This document shows, one piece after another, positions 23,575-35,614 of a stretch of 64,000 nucleotides of DNA. Source of the DNA: Labia minor (Eukaryota; Arthropoda; Insecta; Dermaptera; Spongiphoridae); contig OY720344.1 of NCBI GenBank assembly GCA_963082975.1, positions 3,273,580 to 3,337,579 on the forward strand. The letters run 5' to 3'. Numbering within the stretch: position 1 is the first letter of the stretch; each line of letters opens with the position of its first letter. The notes beneath the pieces were generated by a model, which saw only the letters and a list, made by a program, of their open reading frames with translations, made no database searches and was not told the origin of the DNA. The translations under genes and the position numbers were made by a program.

Positions 23575-23960
23575 CCTATAGTGTAGTGCTGCCGCCTACC
23601 GGAACAATGGACAAACCATTTGGCGCCGTCCTCTGAATCAACTCCGCCCAGGCGAGTCTTGAAGCCCACCAATCAGCATTTCTCACTCACTCCACTCACT
23701 TACATAAATTACATAAAACTTATCACTTTCTAAGCGACTAACTGACCTCAATTGAATCGAATTGACTGCTGTTGGTGGTTATTGGTGGTTATTGATGGTT
23801 GTTGGTGGTTGTAGGTGGTTGTTGGTGGTTATTCGACTCGTGGCGCTTCCAATTTCTCAATTGGATTCTCATATTCTCCACATTCGTACTTACTTACTTA
23901 CTTACTTACTTGCTTGCTTACCTATATCTAATTATATACACCGTGATCGATACCCATGTT
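23575..23960. repeat. GC-richer patch followed by GGTTGTT and ACTT minisatellites
   Basis: The patch 23578-23690 contains GCCGCCTACCGGAACAATGG and GGCGCCGTCC, without a good frame. It is followed at 23770-23832 by imperfect copies of GTTGGTGGTTATTG and at 23887-23922 by TACT repeats. The two overlapping open frames here are translations of these repeats. Confidence 0.5.
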
Positions 23961-24000
23961 GATTTATTGCCAATTATATAATTGAAACCACCAACAAGTG

Positions 24001-24067
24001 AATGTGTGTGTGTGTGGCTATGCATTTCCTTCTCTCTCTTCGCACTCGGCTGCTAAAGCCTACACAT

Positions 24068-24102
<35 letters not shown>

Positions 24103-24122
24103 GATAGATAGATAGATAGATA
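24001..24122. repeat. Microsatellite cluster (GT)n, (CA)n, (TA)n, (GATA)n
   Basis: Short GT, CA, TA and GATA tracts lie within 120 bp. The minus-strand frames at 23974-24333 and 24053-24310 read through them and are not supported as genes. Confidence 0.85.
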
Positions 24123-24335
24123 CTGTACAACACTCGATAACGAAATCGGAGGTAGCCACTTGTCTTTGCACGCGCCTTATTGTGTAAGAGATTTGAGAAA
24201 ACAGGTAGCTGAGTGAGTTGAAGGAAGATAATGAGTGAGCCTTTGTCACAAACGCTCGGACATTCATGTTCATAGAAAACTGGTCTTGAGAAAATAAATT
24301 TATAAAGCATCCACAGTTAGTGACCAACCACAATT

Positions 24336-24378
24336 TCTTCCTCCTCCTCCTCCTCCTCCTCCTCCTCCTCCTCCTCCT
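24336..24378. repeat. (TCC)n microsatellite
   Basis: About 14 consecutive TCC units followed by TTC units. Confidence 0.95.
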
Positions 24379-24775
24379 TCTTCTTCTCTTTCACCTCTTA
24401 CAGCCAATTATAATACAAAATGAATAAAAACAAACAAACGAATGAATAGATATCAAATAATCTAACCTTATTTTATTTATCTTAAGAATATATTTATAAA
24501 ATTATTTGTTAACTTGTATAATGAAAAAAGTTTTAAATTTTTATTCAATTAATAATATATATATATATAAATAAGATTTATAATTAGACCCACAACAAAT
24601 ATATATATACATATATATAAACAATAAAATTATTAAATTTATTTATTAGTAGAATAATTTTCTAGATCAAGTACAAATTTGAATTGGATTAATTAACATT
24701 TATATATTATATTTAAATTAAATTTAATTAATTATAAATTATAAATTCAAATTAATAAATAATTATTTATTTATT

Positions 24776-25115
24776 AAACCAGCGCATGTTTGGCTCTTTG
24801 TTAATGGCACCACTTCACGTTTTGGCGCTTGAGATTTGCAGTGTTAAAAAATTAATTCTGGTACTTTCAACGATTCATGATGAAATTCTTTCTTAAAAAC
24901 TACGAATTTTGAATAATGCCCGTGTACCAAATTTCATTATTCTAGCTCAAACCGTTTTTGCGTAATCTTGTCTACATACATACACACAGACAGACAGACA
25001 TTTTTCTCAACCTTAGTGAAAATGACTCAGGAACCTTCTAAACGTATAAAAACATCAAAATCTAGACATCGAAAATTGTCGTGATCGCAATACTATCATC
25101 TCTGACGAGGTAGTA
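24776..25115 (+). mobile_element. Interspersed repeat family A, copy 2
   Basis: It opens with CAGCGCATGTTTGGCTCTTT and continues through GCAGTGTTAAAAAA, ACGAATTTTGAATAATGCCC and GTAATCTTGTCTACATACAT. A CAGA/GACA tract follows, then TTTCTCAACCTTAGTGAAAA and ACGTATAAAAACATCAAAA. This copy shows the right end best, running on to about GACGAGGTAG. The middle (TATATAGCAG block) is deleted. Confidence 0.75.
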
Positions 25116-25119
25116 ATTA

Positions 25120-25654
25120 TTATTATTATCCGAGTTGTTACACTTACCAGTAATTGTCATTACTAAATAGTGATAAACTTTGACCTACCCTGATTTTTTT
25201 TTCTTTTTTAAGGGTTAGGCTCGTACAACATGAGGAGAGATTTCATTATATCCTAAGCTCTCCTCCGGACAATGTCCAATTAAAAAACTTTCAATCTATA
25301 TGACAGATTTGCAGCAAAATTGCACTTTGGCCCATTATTATTATTATTATTATTGAAATGATAGAAAAAGAGTTAATATTATGATTAGAAACATATCAAA
25401 ATATTTAATGATGGAATACTATATAGAATCCAATACTTAATATAGATGGATGTTTTAATCCGACTTTTATAATTTGGAATTTTTTTCTTTTTTCATTCAA
25501 AACCGGATCACCAGATATATATATATATATATAGAAATTTAAAAATAAACTGGTTAAGAGTTACGGAATGAGGAATAGAAAAATTAAATTTGATATATAG
25601 CACCAACAACTGCTATGATAGTTTGATAGAATTATATCTATATCCAACTAATAT

Positions 25655-25685
<31 letters not shown>

Positions 25686-26064
25686 ATTTTAACATTTTAA
25701 TTTAAATTCAGAATCATTTTTTTATTTATTAAATGATATTAAAATCAATCTTAATAATTCACTCTCTTATTTTTCTAATGATTTATTGATAAGATTTAAA
25801 TTTAAAAAATAAATCATTCAATTAAAATTGAATGATATATTATTTTAAACAACAAATAACTAAGCGGAAATGTCATTTTTTTAATTTATAAAAGTAGAAA
25901 AATTTTAAATTTCTTTATTAATTAAATGGACATATTCAAAGTCATCGAGAATTTCTTTACAATTAATTTTATTTAAAATAGATAAATAAATAAATAAATA
26001 TTACTATTAAAACAAACTTTTCTTAATGTCAATGCCTATCTCTATCAATGTTTATTGAGCTACG

Positions 26065-26095
<31 letters not shown>

Positions 26096-26258
26096 TTTCT
26101 CTTTCTTATTTTAATTTTATATTGTTTTGATATTGCATTTTTGTTATAACCAGTGATATTTTTACAATTACTTTTCACGGTAATTCATTCATTATTTTAA
26201 TATAAGATATCAATTGTGAATAAAAAAAAGACAAAAAACATGATTTTATTATTTTTTT
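25120..26258. other. Intergenic, no gene seen
   Basis: It contains ATT runs, TA tracts at 25515-25532 and 25662-25684, and an (AAC)n tract at 26064-26094. The patch at 25210-25340 (CTCTCCTCCGGACAATGTCC) is GC-richer but has no recognisable content. Confidence 0.55.
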
Positions 26259-26539
26259 AATGATTTCAATAAAAAAAAAAAACCTCTGACTTTGTACGTC
26301 CTACGCAAGGACAACGCCTATCAATGATCAGTAGAACGGGTCCTCTCCACCTTTACCTTGATTTTCTTAATCCGAGGCGCTATCAAGTAGCTTTTCCCCA
26401 AGGTTGTTCCCAGAGGCTGGGTTGACTCCGTCCCATAGAGTCCAGCTAGGGAAATTCCCTTGCCAGGCCCGGGACTTGAACCAGGGAGCATGTGAATTCG
26501 CTACCCGCTCACCCAATGGCGCCTTAAATGATTTCAATA
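26259..26539 (-). mobile_element. tRNA-like SINE, copy 1, with 13-bp target duplication
   Basis: On the minus strand it starts GGCGCCATTGGGTGAGCGGG and has a B-box-like GGTTCAAGTCCCGGGCC. It ends in GTCAGAGG followed by a run of T. The sequence AATGATTTCAATA flanks it at 26259-26271 and 26527-26539, which shows retroposition. The head looks tRNA-derived but I cannot say from which tRNA. Confidence 0.85.
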
Positions 26540-27644
26540 TTTTCTATATAATTTAACAACATACCATTACACATAATTTATATATTTATTAAAATAAAAG
26601 TTCAAATTCTATATAAAGAATACTTTAATAAATAAAAATATCAATTATCTACCTATTCTTTTTCTTTGATTTTTAATTTATTTATTATTATTTTTTAAAA
26701 AAACAAAACAAAACAAAACAAACTTAAAAATATTAATCTCGTCATCATATATATACTTGTAGGTACTCGTATATATGCCTACCTAATATATAAATAAATA
26801 TATAAGATATTGGTAGTTGTTTCATGTTTAAAGGAATTTACATAAATATATCAAATTTAATTATATTTTCAATACTGAGTTTGAAATTTTTTTTTCTTTT
26901 CTATCTTATGAACCTCCCATCTCTTGTCATCGTGTTCAAAGACATGTAGATAGATATATCTCTATCTACTGACAATATTTTTTAAAAAGGTACAAGTGTT
27001 GAAAATAGAAGCAAAAAAAAAGAAAAAATAAGAAAAAGAAAGAGAGAATGTAACTCTCACTCTCTCTCTCTTTCTAATTTTTGTATGTAGCAAGTCATTT
27101 TCAAATGCTGGTTGATGTAAAAAACAACAACATAGAATCAGAAACTAAACATGTTCTTCAATTTCTCAAATACTTTTATTTAGTTATTTTTTTTTTAATA
27201 ATTTATTATCGGACGAATTTTATTCGATACAGTAAAAGTTCAAATAATTATATATTTTAAATAAATGATAAATAATATTAAAATAATAATTAGAATTCGA
27301 AAATTTTATTATTATTTTTTAAATACTTATTTATTATTATTTATATATTTAACAGACAAATATGTATGAATACATATTATATTTTTTTTCTTTTTAAATT
27401 TTTTAAACCATTTTTAATGATTATAATCAATGATTTTCTTTTTTCTTTTTTATCGTTGATTAAAAAAAAAAGAAAGGGGTAATTTTAAATTTATTCTGAT
27501 TAATAATAAAATAATAAATTATAATATAAAAAATTATAACTTATATATTAATTATAAAATTAAGTTGATTTATTTTAATATTATCAGTTATCAAATCCTA
27601 TTTTACTTTAATTAATAAACATCCCTTTAATAAATTTTATATTG
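26540..27644. other. Intergenic AT-rich DNA
   Basis: Homopolymer-rich sequence (CAAAA, GAAA, TCTC tracts) with no frame or repeat terminus I can support. Confidence 0.6.
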
Positions 27645-28146
27645 TTTAGCAATTGTAATTTTTTTAAAGGATCGACCACTTAGCTGATTATGAAAATGTA
27701 TATGTGATGTGTGATGGATGTTCAGAAAAAGATGGACACTCATTGTTCTTCCGGCGAAGAAAGGTTTCTTTACATCTTTTCATCCAATGAAATGTCGTGT
27801 TGTAGACATAAGTTTCGTGATGTAGACTTGGAGAGAATCAGGGAGAGTGTAATGTTTCTCTCTCTGATCACTCCATACTACAAAATGATCCAACACTCCC
27901 TTTGAGCATCCCTTGTGCTGCTCCTCCTAACTAACAATCTCACCCCCCACTACTCAGGTGACTGACTCATCGTTAGTTTTGAATCATTTTAAGTAACCTA
28001 CGTCATGTAATTTATTAGCACCTGAAAAGGTTGTTATACATACTCGTTTATGGACGAATATGACAATGCCAATATTTGTTTAAATGTTTATTTATAGCGT
28101 CTTTATGACATTCCCCTTGTGGAAGTCAATTTTTATAATTATATAC
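27645..28146 (-). mobile_element. Diverged solo LTR (or LTR fragment)
   Basis: Read on the minus strand it begins TGTATATAATTATAAAAATT, corresponding to the start of the 13-kb solo LTR. It shares the CATTTAAACAAATATTGGCATTGTC region with 6.3 kb and the AAGTGGTCGATCC plus AATTGC region with 6.05 and 13.36 kb. The LTR end is not identifiable. The open frame at 27711-27905 lies inside it and is probably fortuitous. Confidence 0.5.
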
Positions 28147-28147
28147 A

Positions 28148-28608
28148 TACGAGGGTCATTCAATAAAAAAAAAATAGAAATAAATTCTATAATTTTAAAA
28201 CTATTCAATGAACACAATGTTTACAATCTCAATCTTTTCAGGAGTGTTCGTTGGCAATCTGATCAGCTATTTCATCATTTTATGTCAACATAACCTCAAA
28301 ATTTTCAGTTCGCCAAGTTCACTAGAAGATTATACCTTTTAGAAGAGCAGAAGGTGTAGAAACAAGTGAAATTCTTTCTAGAATGTTGATACAGTACGGT
28401 AAAAGTTGTATAAACCATTCGAATTTTTACAAGTGAGTTAATTAGCTTCAAAATAACCAAACAAGTGTAGGTGATGATTGATGAACCATGACTACCACCT
28501 TTTGGGACTCACAGGATCGAGTCTATTGCGATTTCCTTAAAGATTAGCGAACTATCAATAGCCAAGGATAAAATAAACCGTCGCTTTATTTATTGAATAA
28601 CCCTCGTA
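28148..28608 (+). mobile_element. Deleted mariner element at the edge of an LTR
   Basis: The inverted ends are TACGAGGGTCATTCAATAAA on the left and its near-complement TTTATTGAATAACCCTCGTA on the right, both bounded by TA. Between 28330 and 28470 frame fragments give EGVETSEILSRMLIQYGKSC and then a NFYKWVN-like helix, the N-terminal helix-turn-helix of mariner transposases. The catalytic domain is missing. Confidence 0.85.
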
Positions 28609-28940
28609 GTACTTACAATATACGATATATAGTCAGTGGGTTACTCCAGGAGAGCCATCCACATTTCATTTATTAGTATGATTACTGACAGAAAATTCGT
28701 TCATGGCAAAGATTTGGAAATAATTTGAATGTATGAATGAATGATTGAATCTTGGCACCATAAGCATTCTAGAACTCTTGCAAAAAAAAAAATATAATCA
28801 TTCATAAAGCAAATTCAAAAAATAAGATAAAAATTTATATAAAAATAATAAATAAATAAAAAAAATGTATCCTTTATGTTATAAAAAATATATATATTAT
28901 GTCAGATACTACACTGCCTTGTAGAATTAGTTAGATTTTC

Positions 28941-29125
28941 TGGCAAAGGGAATTTCCCTAGCTGGGGTCTATGGAATGGAGTCAACCCAGCCTCCGGGAA
29001 CAACCTTGGGGAAAAGCTACTTGAAAGCGCCTCCGATCAAGAAAATCAAGGTAAAGGTTGAGAGGACCCGTTCTACTGATCATAGGACACCTCATTGATA
29101 TAATCCGACTTGGTAGGCGTTGTTT
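28941..29125 (+). mobile_element. tRNA-like SINE, copy 2, 5'-truncated
   Basis: This copy begins inside the family at GGCAAAGGGAATTTCCCTAG and carries the shared GTCAACCCAGCCTCCGGGAA and GACCCGTTCTACTGATCATAG blocks. The tRNA-like head and the GTCAGAGG end are lost. Confidence 0.75.
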
Positions 29126-29141
29126 AAAATCTCTACAATAA

Positions 29142-29142
29142 C

Positions 29143-29178
<36 letters not shown>
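29142..29178. repeat. (AAT)n microsatellite
   Basis: About a dozen AAT units just downstream of the truncated SINE. Confidence 0.95.
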
Positions 29179-29179
29179 T

Positions 29180-30214
29180 CTATTTTAAATATAAAATTTT
29201 TAATGGAATGATTTATATATGGTAAGTATATGTTATAAAGATAGTAATCGGTGAATATATACTTACGAGTAGATGAAATACAATTTTTTTTTTTGTTTTT
29301 TTTTAATAAAGGTGTATTTAGGAAGCAGTAGGTATATTATACTCGTACATATTGCTTGTATATTGGTGGTAGCTTCTTAATTTTTAACTTGTTTTTTTTT
29401 TTCTTCCACCTTCTATTACTTGTAACTAGTAATTTTTAATAGATATTTTAACATTTAAAAAAAAAGATGAATATTAACCGGTTTCACATACTACTTGTTT
29501 TATAAAAGTATATATATATATATATATATGACTTTTTTTCACGTATTTCACGAAAAGTGTTTGTCTACATCGAATGAAACGGCATATAGATATATTATAT
29601 CTATCTTAACTATCTTAACTATACTATCTAATACTTATTTTATTCCTTTCTAAGATGATAAACCGGTTGCCACGCATTCTATTCAAACCCAACATATACT
29701 TACTTACTACCCATAGTATATGAAATAACTTCACGAAATCCATTAATACAGATTCCATTTAAAGACTTAACAGAAGCCAGAACAGAGAGGGAATTTTAAA
29801 GCTATGCATAATTTTAAAAATTTTAAAAATATTTATTAAATAACAAACAAATGCCTACTATCTACTAAAGATAGATTGATAATGTAGAATTAAATAATAT
29901 ATTTCAAGAGAGAAAAGAAGAAAGAGAGTATGATCTCACTTTCAAACATTGATTTCCACATTTATTATTTTTGTTGTTGGAATATCATTTTCAATCGATT
30001 ACAAATCTAAATTTTTGTATATATACACATTTATTATTCATTTTATTACAAAATTATTATAATTTATGTTAATTTAAGTAAAGAAAAAAAAATGTCATAG
30101 TAAAAGTACATATGCATATGTAAGTTGAAAGGGAAAAGAAATCAAACAAACAATTGTCCAAATGTTGATGTTTCCTTCTCGTTGATCATCTTAATCGATC
30201 TCTTATGTACACCC
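29180..30214. other. Intergenic AT-rich DNA
   Basis: Holds a TA tract at 29510-29529 and a patch with CTATCTTAA repeats at 29600. No gene is seen. Confidence 0.55.
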
Positions 30215-30215
30215 A

Positions 30216-30826
30216 CAGTGTGGACAATAACCAAGGTGACTGGTGCTGTAACTCCTTTTCACGGCGCTACCTAAGATACTCAAAACATAATTAAATAGGT
30301 ATACGAAACCTCGATAACCAAAAAAAAAAAAAAAAACCGTTTTCTAGTGTTGATACTTTTTCAGAAATCCAATTTTTTTCATATCAACTTTTTCTACCTT
30401 GTCACAAAGAAACCATGAACCCTACACTCCAAATTCGCGCCCTGAGTTTCCCGAGCAAGGCTCATGGAGGCTATTGCACGACAACGCTCCTGCGCACAAG
30501 TGCCTAATTGTGACCGAGTTTTTGGTGTTCTTATCGCCCATCCTCCCAATTCCCCTGATCTAGCCCCAGCTGACTTTTGGCTATTCATTAAACGAAAAAT
30601 GGCCATGAAGGGAGAGCGTTTTTCATCGGTGGAAGAAATCCAGAATTACGTAACCGCGGCCCTAAAGGGGCTCCAAAAGAATGACTCAAGAATTCATTTT
30701 ACAAAAGATTTGAAAGATGTATCAATGAGGAAGGAATGTATTTTAAATAATTTGAAATAAAATTTATAAATTTGTAACCCGTTTTGTTTTTATGGTCTCA
30801 GTCACCTTGGTTATTGTCCACACTGT
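30216..30826 (+). mobile_element. Mariner element with C-terminal transposase remnant
   Basis: Perfect inverted repeats of about 27 bp (CAGTGTGGACAATAACCAAG and so on) bound the element at 30216-30242 and 30800-30826, with TA at the right edge and CA (mutated TA) at the left. Inside, one frame gives LHDNAPAHKC with the second catalytic Asp. After a one-base frameshift, the 30464-30760 frame gives HPPNSPDLAPADFWLF with the third, then KMAMKGERFSSVEEIQNYV. The spacing fits the DD34D mariner class. The first catalytic block is deleted, so it is inactive. Confidence 0.9.
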
Positions 30827-30832
30827 ATATTG

Positions 30833-30875
30833 TATGTGTACCTATATGTTATTGTCCACACCGTGTATAGTCTCC
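30833..30875 (+). mobile_element. Extra partial copy of the neighbouring mariner end
   Basis: GTTATTGTCCACACCGTGTATA just beyond the element repeats its right terminus (GTTATTGTCCACACTGTATA) with one change. It may be a remnant of a second insertion or of an aborted excision. Confidence 0.5.
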
Positions 30876-31227
30876 GATATGTACCTGGTGACCTCATCTT
30901 CTTCTCACTGTATGGTATGTATAAATAGAATTTTTGCCAGTTTTTCATCTCCCATTCTTCCCGACTGTCTTGCCCATAGCAATCTTCTCAATTTTATAAT
31001 CTTAACTATATCTGGAGATGCATAGAGGTTATGCTATTATATTAATATCAATGCATTTAATAATATATTATTAGAAATAAATAAATAGATAAATAAATAA
31101 AAATGATTTGATTTTTTTAAATAATATTTTGAATTTTATTGAACTTCCAAGTCAATAAAAATAGAGATAACTGTGGCAAAAATTCGGTAATAAATTATAC
31201 ACACACCATTCATCCAAGTTATATTTA

Positions 31228-31315
31228 TTTATTTTTTTACTCGCCAGATTTTGATGTATTTATACGTTTTGAAGCTTCCTGAGTCATTTTCCCTAAGGTT
31301 GAGAAAAATGTCTCT

Positions 31316-31371
<56 letters not shown>

Positions 31372-31800
31372 AGACAAGATTAAGCAAAAACGGTTTGAGC
31401 TAGAATAATGAAATTTGGTATACGGGATTTATTCAAAATTTGTAGTTTTCTATCCACTTTTGAAAAATTTAGCTCAACCGAAAGATTACCTACAACGTTT
31501 TGATTTTTTTTCCTCTATAGTGACCGTAAAAATCAAGATATATGTTTGATAGTTTTTCTAAATGATTAAAAATTGTATAAAACTGATATATATAGAATTT
31601 CAGCTTGATTGAATCGCTGAAAGTACCAGAATTAATTTTTTAACACTGCAAATCTCACCCACGCCATAAACAAAGAGCCAAACATGGGCTGATTTAATAA
31701 ATATTATTTATTAATTTTAATTAAATTTAAATATAATATATTATGTTATTTAATCCAATTCAAATTGCGAGATAGTCGAGTGGAGACATTCCAGCTAATT
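31228..31800 (-). mobile_element. Interspersed repeat family A, copy 3
   Basis: This is the fullest copy, inverted relative to the others. From right to left it holds GCGAGATAGTCGAGTGGAGAC, AGAGCCAAACATGGGCTG, TTAACACTGCAAATCTCAC, AGCTTGATTGAATCGC, TAGTTTTTC, TGACCGTAAAAAT, TCAAAATTTGTAG and GTAGACAAGATTA. A (GT)n tract follows at 31319-31368, then AAGGTTGAGAAAAATG. It gives the best estimate of family length, roughly 570 bp. Confidence 0.8.
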
Positions 31801-33557
31801 TTTCATTCAAAACGCATGTGGCATTCATAGTTGTATTTTTTTTTTTTTTTTTTTAATTAAACATTAATAATTTATTTTTTGATTATTAAAAAAATATATA
31901 CTAATCCTAAATAATAATATTTAATAACTATAAAAAAAATAAATAAATATTTTAAAGTAAAATAAATAATTCAGATAATAAAACATCATCATTTATGTGT
32001 ATTTGATTTTTTGTTTTTTCATTCTTATTTATAGTATTTAAGTATTTTATTTGTTATTGTATGAAGAGAGATGTTGTTTGTATGATGAATAAATGAATGA
32101 ATGAATGATTTAATTGTTTTATTCTTAATTGAATGGTGAGTTTTTTTATAATTATTTATTTATTTATTTGTAAGTGTTTTTATCTTTTTATCTAATAATC
32201 TAATAATTAAAAGTTCTCAAGAATCTCTTTGCATGGGAAATCGAATGTATTTACGTTATGTGTAGGTACTGTCAGCTCAAAATTTTATGTTTTTTATCAA
32301 TGCTTTTTTGCCTGTTCTCTTCCTCTTAGTGCCCATCATTTTTTTTTTTTTTTTTTGATTATTTAAAGACGATTTATTTGATTAATTTATTTAGAAATTG
32401 ATAAATAGATCTAACCATTTAAACACTAATAGATTATTATTCATTTGTTTCTTTTATTTTTTTTAATTGCTATAAGTATATATATATATATATATATATA
32501 TACAAAAATCAATTGCAGCTCTTTGTTTGAAACTCATTTTCCGATCGATGTACAAAACACACTGACATTTGAAACGCAATAACTTTTGTTGTATGCATCC
32601 AAATGTCATAAAATTTATACCAGTTTTCAATGAGGGACTAAGCCATCTACGGGTAAAATATTACAATAGACAAACATGGCATTAGTAGTACAATATTTTT
32701 TAAAAAGTTCGGTTTCTTTTGGAATGGAGGGTGTATATATTAAATTAAATGAGTTGAGATTATTTTTAAAAGATTTGTAAAAATGAAAATAATAATAATA
32801 ATAATTGAAACAAGTTTTATTCATCAGATAGATTATTATTATTATTATTATTATTATCAAAATAAGAACGTAGGTACATACCATACATACCATACATACA
32901 TTTACATATACATATACAGCACAGATTCCTTTTTAATATTATATAAAAATTTCTTTCAATTTGATATGCTATTTATTATCTCTTACTTTAAATAAGCATG
33001 CCACTTGTATGATGATCTATTTTTAATAGCCAACTGCAAAATTTCTTTTTTTTTTTTTGATTTACATAATGAATAAGATTAATAAAGTGTGCCTTGTGGT
33101 CAACCAACCAACCAACAAACCAACCAATCAACATTTGAATCTCTACAAGATGTTATCAAAAAAAAAAAATAAGCGAAGACTTGGTGGGCTCGCCCTTCGC
33201 ATTATTTATCAATCAATTACATTCATTCAGTCAAATGAGTATAACTAAGGCTTATAATATTCAAGACATTTGCGATAAATTAATTATCACTTTAGATTCA
33301 AGAATAGAATAACATAACTACTATAGTATTGGAATATTGAATGAAACTGGCATTACTATGTCATTAATTTTCAATGAAAAAATTATTAAATTAATCATAG
33401 AATTTGAAATTAAATTAAAAAATAATTATATTAATAATAATAATAACTAAATATTTTTCTATTTTTCATTTATAGATAGGTATTATCTTAAAGAAAATCT
33501 ATAAAATTTCTATTTTAATATTAACTATGTATAATATATTTTAAGATATATTATATT
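31801..33557. other. Intergenic, no gene seen
   Basis: Contains poly(T) tracts (31837-31853, 32340-32356), a TA tract at 32478-32501, ATT runs at 32834-32858 and CCAACCAAC repeats at 33103-33127. The open frames at 32627-32995 and 33057-33248 run through these repeats. Confidence 0.55.
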
Positions 33558-33789
33558 CAGCGGTCGCCAAACTTTTTGACCTCACGGACCAGTTAATTCA
33601 TAATTGAAATCCAGCGGACCACGAATAGGATTTTTGAATTTACGAAATATTATTCAACATGAAAAGTTCAACATGAGTTTTTATGAATTGAATCATGTTT
33701 TAATGCATCTTAAAACATAACTTAACATGATGAGTAAGTAGTAAGTATATTCCACATTTTTCTGCGGACCACCACTTTAGCATCCGCTG
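33558..33789. mobile_element. Short hAT-type MITE
   Basis: The left end is CAGCGGTCGCCAAACTTTTT and the right end reads on the minus strand as CAGCGGATGCTAAAGTGGTG. GACC/GGTCCG blocks are placed symmetrically inside each end. TTATATT is present on both flanks, close to an 8-bp target duplication. There is no coding capacity at 232 bp. Confidence 0.75.
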
Positions 33790-33794
33790 TTATA

Positions 33795-35610
33795 TTAATT
33801 TCATTTTATAGATGTATATTGTAGGCAGGTACCTAATGATACTAATTAGTAATGTATTATTATTTCATAAATATTTTATTTTAAGTTTTTATAATAGATT
33901 AATTAATACTCATAAGATAAAACCGAAGAATAAGAAAAACAAAAACTAAAAAAATATTAATATAGCTATTATGCCATGATTATTGATGCTAAAAGTTAAA
34001 ATGTTTAAATATTTGATTAAAGGTAAGTTTTAAGCATTGAAAAAGTACATAATTTAAATAACATTTATATATGTATATACAAGTCACGGACTATGCATAT
34101 TTTCTTCATCTTACTAAATTGTATGGGGTTTTAATTTTTCAATGCAAAGCAAAGGTAAAAAGCATGCACGCCATATCCCTCGCACACACAATGCGTCATA
34201 TCACTCCTTTGGCACAATTTTAAATTAAAGACTTGCAAATAGTAAATACTGAGGATATAAGAATAAATAAGTTTTAATATTAATTGAAAAGAATGTGCAA
34301 AAACATTTTACAAATTGCAAAAGAAATGAATTTACGAGCTTTTGAAATAATAATATGATGAAATTTCGCTTGTATTGATCAGCAAGATGGCGAACAAAAC
34401 CGATCCTCCTTAAGTTACACAATATAATTTATAATTCATACCTGCTTATAAAAATTATATTTAATAAAAAGAAAGATTATTAGTAGTTTTCGATTTGAAA
34501 ATATTCATAACATTTATAATAACATAATTATGATGATATATAAACTTACAAGTAAGATATCATACAATCTCGTTATAACTATACAGTAATTATATATATA
34601 TATATATATTATACAATTAATTCAAATATTAAATTGTCATTTGTTTGTGAATATTTAAAATTATTATACAATTACTAGAAAATATATAATATGTAGTTTT
34701 TTATTTAAATAACAAGTATAATAAATGTTCTATGTTTTCGGCATTTTAAAACAGAAAGAAGAAGAAGAGGAAGAAGAAGATATTTTTAATTTAATTATTA
34801 GTTAAATTGCCAACTAATTTCATGATTTGGTGTAATAAGCGCATCCTTATCATTGAATAAATTAAATCAATCATAATTAATGATTTTGATTTTTTTTATT
34901 TTTAAATTATTTTCATTATTAACAAATGTTAATGATGATATAGAAATTGTGTGTTTGGGGGGGGGGGGGAAGAAGAGGTAAAGGGGAAGTTTTAGGAGGT
35001 GTTATATAAAATACAACAATTTTATATTGTCTTGTCCTGGTTGAATGAAAATTAAGTTTAGGCAACTAAAACGAATAAATTAACAAATTTTATTTGCCAT
35101 AAAAATTTATTTATTCACTCATGTAAGATATAATATATCCTATATATATATATATATAATTTTGTTTTAGGACACGCATCCTGATGGTCTAGAATCTCTC
35201 TCTCTCTTAACTTCTCTATTTATGTGTATGTGTATCCATGGATCAAAGTTTTTTTTTTTAATGACCAAATAAATTCTTAATTTCCACTCTCTAGTATTAT
35301 ATTCTAGTTTAAGTATATTATATTTTAAATATATATATATATTATTTCTAATTACTTTCTGATAACCATTTTTTGTTATTTTATATTATGTATAATCAAA
35401 ATAATTAACTAGCAGTCTCGTAGTATAACATTGAAGTGAATCTTTATGAAATTCATAAATTAAATTGTGGAGAGTAAAAATTAAAAAGATGTTTCATCTT
35501 TCTGATAAGAGTAACAAAAACAAAGATATATGCATATCAGATAATTGTTTTGGAATAATCAAGTTAAAGCTAATATTATTAGATACAGATAGGCAGGATG
35601 AAAGTTGGAC
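33795..35610. other. Intergenic AT-rich DNA
   Basis: Contains a G run at 34958-34969, an AAG tract at 34755-34780 and TA tracts at 34591-34609, 35140-35158 and 35328-35342. No supported gene. Confidence 0.55.
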
Positions 35611-35614
35611 TTTG

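Noticed and set aside
23974-24333. Minus-strand frames with Tyr-Ile and Cys-Val runs
   Set aside because: They are translations of GATA, TA and CA repeats.
24983-31368. CRISPR-like spacing of repeats
   Set aside because: The recurring units are interspersed repeats kilobases apart in a eukaryotic genome; there are no regular spacers.
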